Counted from the stretch's first letter, positions 1 to 9,486 are shown. The stretch: 64,000 nucleotides of DNA from Bacillus sp. MRMR6 (GCF_001940785.1 NZ_MSLS01000004.1:146663-210662); one strand, 5' to 3'. Numbers and translations: made by a program. The notes: a model not told the origin generated them from the sequence alone.

Positions 1-612
1 AAAGCAGGTGTCATTCACTCGATGAACTTCCCGCTGAATTATGGTCAGGCAGCAGCAAAATTTGCTGAATTGATAGGTGAAAATTATACAGGCAAGCTGC
101 GAAGGTTACAGCTTATGATGCAATTTCCAGAATGGCCGCGCTTGTGGCAAAAGAATGATTGGGTTGGCGGGAGAGAACAAGGGGGTTTTGTTTTAGAAGT
201 GGGTGTCCACTTTATTCAACAAACCTTAAAGCTATTTGGCGAGGTTAAAAATATCCAAACACGGTTGGAATTGCCAGATGATCTAGAAAAATGTGAGACT
301 GGCATTATCGCAACCGCAGAGCTTGCTGACGGGACGCCTTTCTTAATTGAGGGCTTAAGTCAAATTGCCGGAAAAGAATATATTGGCTTTACGGCGTTTG
401 GCACAGAAGGGATCTTGTCTCTTGAAAACTGGGGCGAATTAAGGGGAGGAAAAAGTGGTGAGGACATAAAGGACATCTCCTTTGAGGAAGTAACACCAAA
501 CCGCTTAATTGATGAACTAGTAAAAGCAGTTAATGGTGAAGACGCAGAGCTCTATGATTTTACAGCAGGTTATCAAGCTCAAAAGATGCTGGAAGCTCTT
601 CGGAAACGATAA
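1..612 (+). CDS. Gfo/Idh/MocA-family oxidoreductase, C-terminal part
   Basis: The reading frame is open from base 1, so the gene starts outside the window and only about 203 C-terminal residues are present. This part matches the substrate-binding domain of NAD(P)-dependent Gfo/Idh/MocA dehydrogenases: a beta-sheet domain with the segment EVGVHFIQ, where the histidine occupies the position of the family's catalytic/substrate-binding residue, followed by an FTAGYQAQKMLEALRK tail typical of the C-terminal helix. The Rossmann nucleotide-binding domain must lie upstream. Substrate cannot be told from this fragment. No terminator is obvious in the 190 bases that follow. Family assignment is fairly safe; specific function is not. 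Confidence 0.8.
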   Translation, partial: KAGVIHSMNFPLNYGQAAAKFAELIGENYTGKLRRLQLMMQFPEWPRLWQKNDWVGGREQGGFVLEVGVHFIQQTLKLFGEVKNIQTRLELPDDLEKCETGIIATAELADGTPFLIEGLSQIAGKEYIGFTAFGTEGILSLENWGELRGGKSGEDIKDISFEEVTPNRLIDELVKAVNGEDAELYDFTAGYQAQKMLEALRKR

Positions 613-726
613 GACCCTAAAAATGCTTGTGTAGTTTGAAGGAGAATGGGTAGATTCCATCACTATGAAATTAACAAAAGAATATGGGTCGTAATACCTT
701 TAAACCGATTTGAAATATTTGTACAT

Positions 727-744
727 TGTGTGTTAAAACACACA
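727..744. promoter_or_regulatory. 8-bp inverted repeat, candidate operator
   Basis: TGTGTGTT-aa-AACACACA is a perfect 8+8 inverted repeat 59 bases before the start of the CysJ-like gene. Its TGTG...CACA form resembles sites bound by CRP/FNR- or Rex-type regulators, but it does not match the Rex or FNR consensus exactly. I infer a regulatory site from position and symmetry only. Confidence 0.3.
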
Positions 745-802
745 TCTGCTATTCTAGTACTGTGCTATTCTTTTTATATATAACTTTTGGAGGTTAAGAG
801 CT

Positions 803-1978
803 ATGCAACTTACATTGGAAAATCCTGAAAATACCAAAAGTGAAAGTCTGCCATTCTCGAGGAACAATCCATTTCAAGCGAAGGTTCTGAAAAATAGTAA
901 TTTGAATGGAACAAGTTCTAGCAAGGAAACGAGACATATAGAGTTATCATTACAAGGTTCAGGCCTTTCTTATATGCCTGGGGATGCACTTGGAATTATC
1001 CCTGAAAATGATCCAGAGCTTGTGGCTTCCCTTCTTACAGAAATGGAGTGGAATGAGGAAGAGCTTGTTATTGTTAATAAACAGGGCGATACACAGCCAC
1101 TTAAAGAAGCATTAACAACCTATTTTGAAATTACACTGCTGACGAAAAAGATTTTACAACAGGCAGCTGCCTTTACAGAAAACGAAGAGCTACAAAATCT
1201 AGTGTTAGTTGAAAACAGTAACCGACTAAAGGAATATTGCAATGGGCGTGATTTACTTGATTTGTTCCGTGATTTTGGCCCATGGAAGGCATCTGCTCAA
1301 GAAATCGTTTCTTTATTAAGAAAAATGCCTCCGCGCCTCTATTCCATTGCAAGCAGTATTGCCGCTAATCCAGAGGAAGTTCATCTAACAATTGGTGCAG
1401 TACGCTATTTGGCACATGCTCGTGAGCGCAAAGGGGTTTGTTCTATTTTATGTGCTGAACGTATTCAGGAAGGTGATACGGTTCCTGTATTTGTTCAAAC
1501 CAATAAGCATTTCCGATTGCCGGAGTCTCAGGATAAAGATATCATTATGGTGGGTCCTGGAACCGGTATTGCGCCTTTCCGTTCGTTTATACAGGAACGA
1601 GCAGTCAACCCGAAAGCTGGACGTTCATGGCTGTTTTTTGGGGACCAGCATGCGGCATCTGATTTCCTCTATCAAGACGAATTGGAAAACTATCAGCAGG
1701 ATGGAGTTTTAACTAGAATTGACTCTGCATTCTCTCGTGATACGTCTCAAAAAGTTTATGTTCAACATAAAATGCTTGAAAATAGCAAGGAACTATTTGA
1801 GTGGCTTGAAAATGGAGCTTATTTCTACGTTTGCGGGGATAAAGAATACATGGCAAAGGACGTAAACGAAGCACTGATTACTGTGATTGAAAATGAAGGT
1901 TCATTAGATCGCGATGCAGCTGAAGCGTATCTTAAAGATTTGCAGAAGCAAGGACGTTACCTACGCGATGTGTATTAA
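803..1978 (+). CDS. CysJ-like NADPH:FAD reductase lacking the flavodoxin domain
   Basis: A 391-residue protein of the ferredoxin-NADP reductase/cytochrome P450 reductase fold. An FAD-binding and connecting domain covers residues about 20-240, with RLYS at 178-181 and the FAD diphosphate loop KGVCS at 210-214. An NADPH-binding domain follows, with GPGTGIAPFR at 251-260, FFGDQ at 279-282 and VCGD at 343-346; the chain ends in RYLRDVY as in sulfite reductase alpha subunits. Full CysJ is about 600 residues and begins with a flavodoxin (FMN) domain; here the start has a good GGAGG at 789-793, nine bases upstream, so the FMN domain is really absent. No cysI lies next to it. It probably passes electrons from NADPH to a separate flavodoxin or hemoprotein; sulfite reduction is not proven. 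Confidence 0.8.
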   Translation: MQLTLENPENTKSESLPFSRNNPFQAKVLKNSNLNGTSSSKETRHIELSLQGSGLSYMPGDALGIIPENDPELVASLLTEMEWNEEELVIVNKQGDTQPLKEALTTYFEITLLTKKILQQAAAFTENEELQNLVLVENSNRLKEYCNGRDLLDLFRDFGPWKASAQEIVSLLRKMPPRLYSIASSIAANPEEVHLTIGAVRYLAHARERKGVCSILCAERIQEGDTVPVFVQTNKHFRLPESQDKDIIMVGPGTGIAPFRSFIQERAVNPKAGRSWLFFGDQHAASDFLYQDELENYQQDGVLTRIDSAFSRDTSQKVYVQHKMLENSKELFEWLENGAYFYVCGDKEYMAKDVNEALITVIENEGSLDRDAAEAYLKDLQKQGRYLRDVY

Positions 1979-2006
1979 TTGAAAAAGGTAACATCCTCTT
2001 AAATAG

Positions 2007-2044
2007 AAATCCTTCGAATCGTTTGGTTCGGAGGATTTCTTTGT
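2007..2044 (+). terminator. Rho-independent terminator
   Basis: A 12-bp stem (AAATCCTTCGAA with TTCGGAGGATTT, one G-U pair) with an 8-base loop is followed by a T-rich tract. It ends the CysJ-like gene. Confidence 0.75.
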
Positions 2045-2198
2045 ATTTAAGGTTATTTTCAAATGAATACTGTGTTTTGAGTTGTGAAAAGGTTATGAAC
2101 GAAAGAGTTCACATGATATTATAAAAAGGGTTATTTCAACATTAGTGGATTAGATTTCAGCAGAAAATATATGATCTCAAAACATACAGGAGACGGAA

Positions 2199-3347
2199 AT
2201 GAACAAATATAAACAAACCTTAATAAAAAATATTAGAAAACAGCTTGAGGCATGGTTAAACGAACCCGGGACTATCGATCATACTGAATTATACAGATTT
2301 CTTCACTCCATTATTGGTACCGCTGCCACCATCGGCTTAGACCGGGCCGGTGATACGGCACAATCTTTAATGGGCCAATTAGAGGAGAGTGAGCAGAGAG
2401 AATGGTCAAAGGCAGAGCTGCAACAATTTTTATTGCCCTTAATCTCGAACTTTTATTATGAGGAATACACAAATATAGATGAAATAATCGGACAAAGGCA
2501 AGAGATAAAATTAAAAAAACTAATCGTATTAATCGATGATGATACCAGTTTAATCATGTATTTAAAAGATGTTCTAGAAGAAAATGGCTGGTCTGTAATC
2601 GCTATCGCAGACCCGGAGCGAGCGGTTCTTGCCATTAACAAATTGAATCCGGATTGCGTCATCATTAATTTCCAGATAAATGGTGATCGCGGTCAAGAGG
2701 TATTGATGAGTTTGAGGGGTATTATGGAGCAGCCCCATATTCCGGTTGTTATGATGAGTAATGGTCTTTCGAAGGAGATAAGATCTGATAGCTTTCGAAA
2801 TGGTGCGGATGATGTGATAGTGACTTCTATTGAGATTGGAGAGTTAATAGTAAGAATCAAGCGGCAGCTGGAGAGAAAACGTGCGATTGATGAATTAATA
2901 CATCAAACAAAGAATATCTTAGGCAATCAAAACCGAAATAATAAAAAGATCATCAATGTTGGGGTTGTGGATGATGACCCTATTATCCAAACAATGCTTA
3001 CAGACTTAATTAGTAAGAGTAAGATGATTGAAGAATTTACGTTAAACATCAAATCCTTTACGGATGGTATGGAATTTTATGACTCAAAATGGTATCTCGA
3101 AAGTGAACACCCGTATTTGATAATCCTTGACGGGATGATGCCGCGAATGGATGGTTTAGAAGTTCTTCAAATGCTAAGGGATTTGCCGAACCAAGAAAAA
3201 TACACCATTATCATGCTTACAACACGGAAAAGCGGCCAAGACATAGCAAGGGCGATACAACTAGGAGCAGATGATTATATTACAAAGCCCTTTAAGCTAT
3301 TGGATTTAGAATCCCGTCTAGGCCACTTAATCAAAAGGGTGAAGTAA
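2199..3347 (+). CDS. Hpt domain fused to two receiver domains
   Basis: A 382-residue cytoplasmic signalling protein with no output domain. Residues about 15-95 form a histidine phosphotransfer domain; FLHSIIGTAATIGL holds the likely phospho-accepting His36. REC1 (about 107-225) keeps the acidic pocket DDD at 113-115 but has Asn157 where the phosphorylated Asp should be, so it is probably not phosphorylated. REC2 (about 252-380) is canonical: DDD 258-260, Asp311 in LDGMMP, Thr341 and Lys363 in TKPF. It begins 4 bases after GGAGACGGAA-type Shine-Dalgarno sequence and abuts the HEAT gene with no gap. With the kinase and regulator at 9.1-11.8 kb it can supply the His and Asp steps of a phosphorelay, presumably controlling the glycosyltransferase operon it heads. 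Partners are inferred. Confidence 0.85.
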   Translation: MNKYKQTLIKNIRKQLEAWLNEPGTIDHTELYRFLHSIIGTAATIGLDRAGDTAQSLMGQLEESEQREWSKAELQQFLLPLISNFYYEEYTNIDEIIGQRQEIKLKKLIVLIDDDTSLIMYLKDVLEENGWSVIAIADPERAVLAINKLNPDCVIINFQINGDRGQEVLMSLRGIMEQPHIPVVMMSNGLSKEIRSDSFRNGADDVIVTSIEIGELIVRIKRQLERKRAIDELIHQTKNILGNQNRNNKKIINVGVVDDDPIIQTMLTDLISKSKMIEEFTLNIKSFTDGMEFYDSKWYLESEHPYLIILDGMMPRMDGLEVLQMLRDLPNQEKYTIIMLTTRKSGQDIARAIQLGADDYITKPFKLLDLESRLGHLIKRVK

Positions 3348-4400
3348 ATGATTGAAATCACGTTAGTTACCCTTTTCATCCTATTCCTTGCTATGTTATT
3401 TATTCAAACGAGCCTTTTTTTGTATTTGGCTGTGAAAAAATACTTTAATAACAAAATAAAGCAAAGAATAATTCAATTAAAAGAAGAAATCCGCTTAGAT
3501 ATGTTTCATTATTTGCAATCGGGAAATGGTGGACTGTTAGAGCTTAAGCCAGAAGGGGAAAAGCTTCAAGCAGTGATAGAGCTTTTAGGTGAATTTTCTA
3601 ATGTTCTTGATGATTCAGATGTTAAGGACAGGATTCGGATATTGGCAAAGGAAAACTTAACACATTATATTAAGCGAGAACTTAATAAACAACGCTGGAG
3701 TCTTAGGATTAACGCTCTATATTTGGTTGAGGTTTTCTATATGGACCATTTATTACCTACTTTACACAGAGTATATCAAAAACGCCGGACGACCATTGCT
3801 GAAAAAACGCAAATTATCAAACTATTGGCTAACTTCAATGACCCTAAAACGCTTCAGTATTTAAAAGACATCCATCAGAGTTTATCGGAATTTTCGCTGT
3901 TATCCATCCTATTAACGATTGAGGAAGATACGCTTAATCAATTTTTAGAGGATTTTAATGAATACCCTAAAAAAATCCAATACATGTTGATCGAAACGAT
4001 TGGGAAAAACCAAATGATTAATAAGCATAATCTCTTACAGAAGCTGCTTAAAGAAGATGATGAGGAATTACGAATTCGTGCCTTAAAAGCGTATGCGAAT
4101 TCAGGAGTTCCGATTGATACAAAGCTAATTGGACCGTTCTTTGATTCTGAAAATTGGCAGATTCGAATGATGGCTGCAAAGGTATCAGGGGTTCAACGAT
4201 TAGAGCAATACAAGGACCGGCTGATCAGCCAATTGTCCGACCGCGAATATGTGGTTCGTGCGGAAAGTGCGAAGGCAATTCTAAGGTTTAAAGATGGTGA
4301 ATCTACTTTGCAAAATGTAATAGAAGAAACAAGCGATTCCTTTGCAAAAGATATGGCAATAGAATGGCTAGAGAAAGGGCGTGGTCATTATTCCTATTAA
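3348..4400 (+). CDS. Membrane-anchored HEAT-repeat protein
   Basis: A 350-residue protein with one N-terminal membrane segment (about residues 4-30, rich in Ile, Leu and Phe) and a long helical solenoid behind it. Repeated helix pairs such as LRIRALKAYANSG, WQIRMMAAKVSG and YVVRAESAKAILRF are HEAT/PBS-lyase-like repeats in residues about 100-345. Such solenoids act as protein-binding scaffolds. The start codon touches the stop of the Hpt-REC-REC gene (TAAATG), and its last 20 bases overlap the glycosyltransferase gene, so the three are translationally coupled. I infer that it links the signalling protein to the membrane glycosyltransferase. No enzymatic motif is visible. Confidence 0.75.
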   Translation: MIEITLVTLFILFLAMLFIQTSLFLYLAVKKYFNNKIKQRIIQLKEEIRLDMFHYLQSGNGGLLELKPEGEKLQAVIELLGEFSNVLDDSDVKDRIRILAKENLTHYIKRELNKQRWSLRINALYLVEVFYMDHLLPTLHRVYQKRRTTIAEKTQIIKLLANFNDPKTLQYLKDIHQSLSEFSLLSILLTIEEDTLNQFLEDFNEYPKKIQYMLIETIGKNQMINKHNLLQKLLKEDDEELRIRALKAYANSGVPIDTKLIGPFFDSENWQIRMMAAKVSGVQRLEQYKDRLISQLSDREYVVRAESAKAILRFKDGESTLQNVIEETSDSFAKDMAIEWLEKGRGHYSY

Positions 4401-5799
4401 TTGGTCTGATGTTATGATGGCAGCTAGCTGGCTTATTTTAATTTATATGGCCATGATCATATTGGTATATGGTGCTATGCTCATCTCCTCCCTTTTGCAA
4501 ATTCGGAAAACTTACCAGTTAGATGATTTTGACCCCTATGAAGATTTGTTACAGTCTGAATACACAAAGCCGGTATCCATTCTTGTACCGGCATATAATG
4601 AGTCGGCCGGTATCTATGGAAGTATTCGTTCGTTAGTAAGTATTGAATATCCAGAGTACGAAATTATTATTATCAATGACGGCTCAACAGATGATACGCT
4701 TGAAAAACTGCAGTCAAAATTCAAGTTAGTAAAAACAAACCGAGTGATCCGGCAGCAGCTAGAGACAAAACGGGTAAGAGGTATCTATCAATCAACCATT
4801 TACTCGAATTTGATTGTTATAGATAAGGAAAATGGCGGGAAAGCAGACGCCTTAAATGTTGGAATTAATTGTTCAAGATATCCATATTTCTGTTCGCTTG
4901 ATGGAGACTCGATCATTGAACGGAATGCCTTCCTAAAAGTATTGAAACCAATTATAGAATCGGATGATGAAGTGATTGCTTCAGGAGGAAGTGTGCGAAT
5001 TGCGAATGGCTGTAACATTCAAAGCGGTGAACTGGTTCGTGTAGGCTTATCGAATAAGCCCATCGTGATCATGCAGGTTATTGAGTATTTACGGGCCTTT
5101 TTGACCGGACGTGTCGGTTTGAGCCAAAATAATCTGCTGCTAATTGTTTCGGGTGCATTTGGTGTTTTCTCGAAAAAATGGGTAGTTGAAGCAGGAGGCT
5201 ATGCCCATACGGTTGGGGAAGATATGGAGCTCGTTGTTCGGCTTCATCGACTAGTGAAAGAAAAAGGATTAAATAAAAAAATAGTGTATGTTCCGGACCC
5301 AGTCTGTTGGACAGAAGCCCCTGAATCAATCAAGTTTCTGCGGCGCCAGCGAAAAAGATGGCATCGAGGCTTGTTTGATAGTTTATGGAGACACCGCAAA
5401 TTGATGTTTAATCCGAAGTACGGTTCAATTGGCTTAGTTTCTATGCCCTACTTCTTCTTTATTGAATTTTTAGGACCATTAATTGAACTGATCGGGTATA
5501 TATTGTTAATCGTTTCAATTTTTACAGGAAATATTTATTTGGAATACGCTCTTGTTTTTTTCGTGCTCTCTTTAATATATGGATCGATTTATTCGATGGC
5601 TGCCGTTTTGTTAGAGGAATGGAGCATGGAAAGGTATCCAAGCGTACGTCATTTTGCTGTTTTATTTTTTGTTTCTCTTACAGAAACTCTTTGGTACCGG
5701 CCGCTCACCGTACTTTGGAGAGTGGAAGGCATATTTGAAACGTTAATTGGAAAACGAGGCTGGGGAGAAATGGTTAGAAAAGGTGTATCAAATGATTAG
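4381..5799 (+). CDS. Processive family-2 glycosyltransferase
   Basis: A 472-residue membrane protein of the cellulose/hyaluronan/poly-GlcNAc synthase type. An N-terminal membrane helix (about 12-40) precedes a GT-A domain with the NDGS motif at Asp100, DGD at 174-176, GED at 279-281 and QRKRW at 323-327; the last is the mark of processive polymerising enzymes. Three or four membrane helices follow (about 345-465). It should polymerise a nucleotide-sugar at the membrane and extrude the glycan. The start is a GTG inside the HEAT gene; an in-frame ATG at 4414 is an alternative with no better ribosome site. It overlaps the glycoside hydrolase gene by 8 bases. No PilZ domain is seen. The sugar cannot be predicted. 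Confidence 0.85.
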   Translation: MVIIPINWSDVMMAASWLILIYMAMIILVYGAMLISSLLQIRKTYQLDDFDPYEDLLQSEYTKPVSILVPAYNESAGIYGSIRSLVSIEYPEYEIIIINDGSTDDTLEKLQSKFKLVKTNRVIRQQLETKRVRGIYQSTIYSNLIVIDKENGGKADALNVGINCSRYPYFCSLDGDSIIERNAFLKVLKPIIESDDEVIASGGSVRIANGCNIQSGELVRVGLSNKPIVIMQVIEYLRAFLTGRVGLSQNNLLLIVSGAFGVFSKKWVVEAGGYAHTVGEDMELVVRLHRLVKEKGLNKKIVYVPDPVCWTEAPESIKFLRRQRKRWHRGLFDSLWRHRKLMFNPKYGSIGLVSMPYFFFIEFLGPLIELIGYILLIVSIFTGNIYLEYALVFFVLSLIYGSIYSMAAVLLEEWSMERYPSVRHFAVLFFVSLTETLWYRPLTVLWRVEGIFETLIGKRGWGEMVRKGVSND

Positions 5800-8700
5800 A
5801 AAAAATAGAATGATTATCGGCGGGATTGTCCTTCTCTTTCTTCTGTTCTCTGCACCCATATGGTTATGGATCGCCCAGCCTGGTAAAGAGTTAAATGTTC
5901 TCATCTTAGATAAAACGGTACCAGATCAATCCTATCGTGAACATAAAGGGATTATATGGCTTCTCAACCATCTGAAGTATACAAAGAATGGAAATGAAGT
6001 ATATCAAGCAGATATCGACTATGCGGGCTTTATCCCAACGGATGAACCGCCGATATTTCATACAAGAGAAATGCCAAACGATTTATCAAATTATGATGTG
6101 CTATACGTAGCAGATAGCTATGGTGTTTACGAGAATGAATACCTTGCTGAAAATCCAGAAGGTAATCGTTCCAAATTATTGTATGGCGGGATGACGAGAG
6201 AAGAGGTAAATATCATCAGCTCCTCTTTAGTCGAACATAATCAAACGCTAATCGCTGAATTTAATACATTTGGTTCCCCAACCGAGCAGCAAACAAGGGA
6301 AGAATTTTATCAATTGCTGAATGTACGGTGGACAGGCTGGATGGGGCGGTATTTTAATGATCTGAGTAATACGGAGGTTCCAGTCTGGCTCAAGCAAAAT
6401 TATGAAAAACAGTATGGTAAAGTCTACTCCTATAGAGGTAATGGCTTAGTCTTTGTTAACGAAGAGGATCAGGTTATTGTGTTGACAAATGAGGATATCA
6501 GAGACCAGCCGGTTCTTTTCAAGCTCACAGAAAGCGGCTCTAAAGCTTATCATCTAAAAAAGGCTTTCCCCTACAATTACTGGTTTGATGTCATTGAAGC
6601 AAGGGATCCTAATGAGGTAGAGGCAAACTTTGAAATGTCTCTTACCAAAAGCGGTAAGGATAAACTAAAAGGGGCAGAATTGCCAAGTACCTTCCCTGCA
6701 GTCATCCATCATATCGCAAAATCCTATGATAGTTACTATTTTGCCGGCGATTTTGCCGACCAGGAAAATTTACCTGCCATTTATCAAATGAAGGGTATTG
6801 CCTGGTGGCAGAAGTTATTTTCCTTTGAAAAGAAGGGCAGAACAGATACCTTCTATTGGAAAGCATATGTGCCGATGATGAAAGAAATTTTAAGGGCTGA
6901 TAAAAAAGTAGAGCAAGAAACAAGTTTTATTGAACCAGAAGTGAAATTGGAGGCTGGAATGAAGATAAATGGACAAGCAGGTGATGAGTATCTGCAAGTC
7001 TATAAGAATGGCAAGTGGAAGAATATGCTTGTCAAAGGAGTTAATATGGGAATTGCCAAGCCAGGCTCTTTCCCGGGCGAAACAAGTATTACCAAGAATG
7101 AGTATGCACGGTGGTTCGAGCAGATCAGTAACATGAACGCGAATGCTGTCCGAGTTTATACCATTCATCCACCTGCGTTTTATCAGGCATTATATGAGCA
7201 TAACCGCAATCGAGTAGCTCCGCTTTATTTATTTCATGGTGTCTGGGTAAATGAAGAGGTATTTTTAGCAAGGAAGAATGCCTTTGATGCGGCTGTTACA
7301 GATGAATTTAAAGAAGAAATTAAACGTACAGTTGATTTAATCCATGGAAATGCGGAGCTATTAGCAAGGCCAGGGCATGCAAGTGGAAAATATATTCATG
7401 ATTTGTCACCTTATCTGTTAGGCTGGATGATCGGGGTGGAGTGGGACCCTGAAGCGGTTGTGGGGACCAATGAACATAATCCTGATCATACTAGCTACGA
7501 TGGAACCTATATGATGACGGAAAATGCAACACCATTTGAGGCTTGGCTTGCAGAAATGATGGATTACACAGCATCTTATGAGGCAGAAGCTTATAGCTGG
7601 CAGCATCCGATGAGTTTCACGAACTGGGTAACGACAGACGTACTCTCACATCCTGCAGAACCAGATGCTGCGGAAGATTTGGTCTCAGTCAATCCGAATG
7701 TAATTAAGGCTAAAGAAAGCTTTTTTCCAGGCATGTTTGCCTCTTATCACATCTACCCCTATTATCCTGACTTTTTAAATTATGAGGAGAAGTATGTGGA
7801 GTATGTCGATCATCGTGGCAATAAAAATAATTATGCCGGGTATTTAAACGATATAAAGCAGCATCATACCATGCCTTTGGTTGTGGCGGAATTTGGAATT
7901 CCCGCGTCAAGGGGTTTAACTCATGAAAATATCTACGGTTTTGACCAAGGAAATCATTCTGAACAGGAACAGGGCAGGCTGTTAACGAGTTTATTTGAGG
8001 ATATCGTTACAGAAAATTTAGCCGGTGGTCTTGTGTTTTCATGGCAGGATGAGTGGTTTAAACGAACTTGGAATACGATGGATTATGATAATCCGAATAG
8101 ACGACCATTTTGGGATAACATCCAAACAAATGAACAGCATTTTGGTTTACTGAGCTTTGAGCCAGATACAAAGGAAACGCAGTTACAAGTCGATGGTGGT
8201 TCACACGACTGGAAGGTAAGAAAAGCACAGCCCGTTCAAAGCGATCAAAATGGTCCAATTAAAGATGTATATCTATCAAGTGATAGCAGGGCTCTATATA
8301 TCCGACTTGATTATGATGAAGCACGTTGGGAGGATCATGAATTTAAAGTTTCCATCTTATTGGACACGTTACAAAATCAGGGGCAATCGTCTGTGCCTAA
8401 TCTTCCATTCGTGCAGGAAGCAGGGATTGATTTTCTGATTGAGTTGGATGGCAAGGATCATTCCCGAGTGTTGATTGATAGCTATTACGATACCTTCTAT
8501 TATCACTATGGACAGATGCTGAAGATGATTCAGACAAAACCAGAGGTCAGTAAAAAGAATAACGGTATTTACCATCCAATCCGCCTTACATTAAATAAAG
8601 AATTAACCATCAACAGGCAGGAAGGCTCTATAACAGTGCCATTTTCCTCCGATGAAACAGGAAAATTACTTTATGGCAATGGAAACCCAGAGAGTGAAGA

Positions 8701-9034
8701 TTACAACTCGCTTGCAGACTTTTATCATAAAGATGGCGTCCTTGAACTTCGTCTGCCGTGGCTGATGTTAAATGTAAAGGATCCAAGTCAAAAACAAGTG
8801 ATGGGAGATGTATGGTCGAGTGTCGGGATTAATAGCACGGTGACAATCGATTCCATTTCAGCAGCTATTCTCGTGTCAGATACTAAACAAGAACTGATCC
8901 AGAGACTACCAAGCACGAATGGCGATTGGATGCACTATACATGGGAAAACTGGGACAAACCCGTGTACCATGAACGCTTAAAGAAATCGTACGACATCTT
9001 GAAAAATACCTTTGAAAAAGCAAAAGCTAAGTAA
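5792..9034 (+). CDS. Large membrane-anchored glycoside hydrolase (clan-A-like barrel)
   Basis: About 1080 residues. A membrane helix (about 8-30) anchors it with the bulk outside. After a 350-residue N-terminal region comes a TIM-barrel hydrolase domain with GVNMG, NANAVRVYTIHPPAFY, Glu550 in GVEWDP as likely acid/base and Glu700 in VVAEFG as likely nucleophile. A C-terminal beta-sandwich (about 800-1060) resembles carbohydrate-binding modules. I start at ATG 5792 because GAAAAGGTG lies just upstream and the ATG overlaps the glycosyltransferase stop; a longer TTG start at 5747 has no ribosome site. Placed behind a processive synthase, it probably trims or cuts the nascent polysaccharide, as BcsZ or PgaB do in other systems. 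Exact GH family uncertain. Confidence 0.75.
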   Translation: MIRKNRMIIGGIVLLFLLFSAPIWLWIAQPGKELNVLILDKTVPDQSYREHKGIIWLLNHLKYTKNGNEVYQADIDYAGFIPTDEPPIFHTREMPNDLSNYDVLYVADSYGVYENEYLAENPEGNRSKLLYGGMTREEVNIISSSLVEHNQTLIAEFNTFGSPTEQQTREEFYQLLNVRWTGWMGRYFNDLSNTEVPVWLKQNYEKQYGKVYSYRGNGLVFVNEEDQVIVLTNEDIRDQPVLFKLTESGSKAYHLKKAFPYNYWFDVIEARDPNEVEANFEMSLTKSGKDKLKGAELPSTFPAVIHHIAKSYDSYYFAGDFADQENLPAIYQMKGIAWWQKLFSFEKKGRTDTFYWKAYVPMMKEILRADKKVEQETSFIEPEVKLEAGMKINGQAGDEYLQVYKNGKWKNMLVKGVNMGIAKPGSFPGETSITKNEYARWFEQISNMNANAVRVYTIHPPAFYQALYEHNRNRVAPLYLFHGVWVNEEVFLARKNAFDAAVTDEFKEEIKRTVDLIHGNAELLARPGHASGKYIHDLSPYLLGWMIGVEWDPEAVVGTNEHNPDHTSYDGTYMMTENATPFEAWLAEMMDYTASYEAEAYSWQHPMSFTNWVTTDVLSHPAEPDAAEDLVSVNPNVIKAKESFFPGMFASYHIYPYYPDFLNYEEKYVEYVDHRGNKNNYAGYLNDIKQHHTMPLVVAEFGIPASRGLTHENIYGFDQGNHSEQEQGRLLTSLFEDIVTENLAGGLVFSWQDEWFKRTWNTMDYDNPNRRPFWDNIQTNEQHFGLLSFEPDTKETQLQVDGGSHDWKVRKAQPVQSDQNGPIKDVYLSSDSRALYIRLDYDEARWEDHEFKVSILLDTLQNQGQSSVPNLPFVQEAGIDFLIELDGKDHSRVLIDSYYDTFYYHYGQMLKMIQTKPEVSKKNNGIYHPIRLTLNKELTINRQEGSITVPFSSDETGKLLYGNGNPESEDYNSLADFYHKDGVLELRLPWLMLNVKDPSQKQVMGDVWSSVGINSTVTIDSISAAILVSDTKQELIQRLPSTNGDWMHYTWENWDKPVYHERLKKSYDILKNTFEKAKAK

Positions 9035-9044
9035 TAAGCAAAAA

Positions 9045-9092
9045 AGATAGTCTGGCATATAAGAGATAAAAACTATGCCAGTCTATCTTTTT
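9045..9092 (+). terminator. Rho-independent terminator
   Basis: A 15-bp stem (AGATAGTCTGGCATA with TATGCCAGTCTATCT, one mismatch) and a TTTT tract separate the glycan operon from the regulator/kinase pair. Confidence 0.8.
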
Positions 9093-9123
9093 ACGTAAAA
9101 GTGTTGGGAGGTGCCGATCAATA

Positions 9124-9486
9124 ATGGCGAAGATTTTACTTGCAGAAGACGAGGAAGTTCTACGAATGCTAGTTGTAGATACCTTGGAAGACGAGGGGCA
9201 TGAGGTCGATGAAGCCTGTGACGGAGAAGAGGCGTACGAACTTATCCGAAAAAATTCATACGACCTGATTCTAGTAGACTATATGATGCCCGTATACACG
9301 GGGCTTGAACTAATCCAAATGGTTCGTAAAGAACACAATCAGACAAAAATCATGATGCTCAGTGCCAAAAGTCAGTCTGCCGAACAGCAAAAGGTATTAG
9401 ATACAGGAGCAGATTATTTTATGAGTAAGCCGTTTAGTCCACTCGAACTTGTTGAACGAATTGAGGAAATCTTAAAGTGCAGCTAA
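9124..9486 (+). CDS. Single-domain CheY-like response regulator
   Basis: A 120-residue stand-alone receiver domain. The acidic pair ED is at residues 8-9, the phospho-accepting Asp52 sits in LVDYMMP, Ser80 takes the Thr/Ser switch place and Lys102 lies in SKPF. There is no DNA-binding or enzymatic output, so it either acts by protein contact or carries phosphate to an Hpt domain. GGGAGGTG at 9106-9113 gives a clear start. Its last ten bases overlap the hybrid kinase gene, so the two are co-translated and very likely work together with the Hpt-REC-REC protein upstream. Confidence 0.9.
   Translation: MAKILLAEDEEVLRMLVVDTLEDEGHEVDEACDGEEAYELIRKNSYDLILVDYMMPVYTGLELIQMVRKEHNQTKIMMLSAKSQSAEQQKVLDTGADYFMSKPFSPLELVERIEEILKCS

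Noticed and set aside
1392..1712. 106-codon frame inside the CysJ-like gene
   Set aside because: It is a shadow in another frame of a well-supported gene with no ribosome site of its own.
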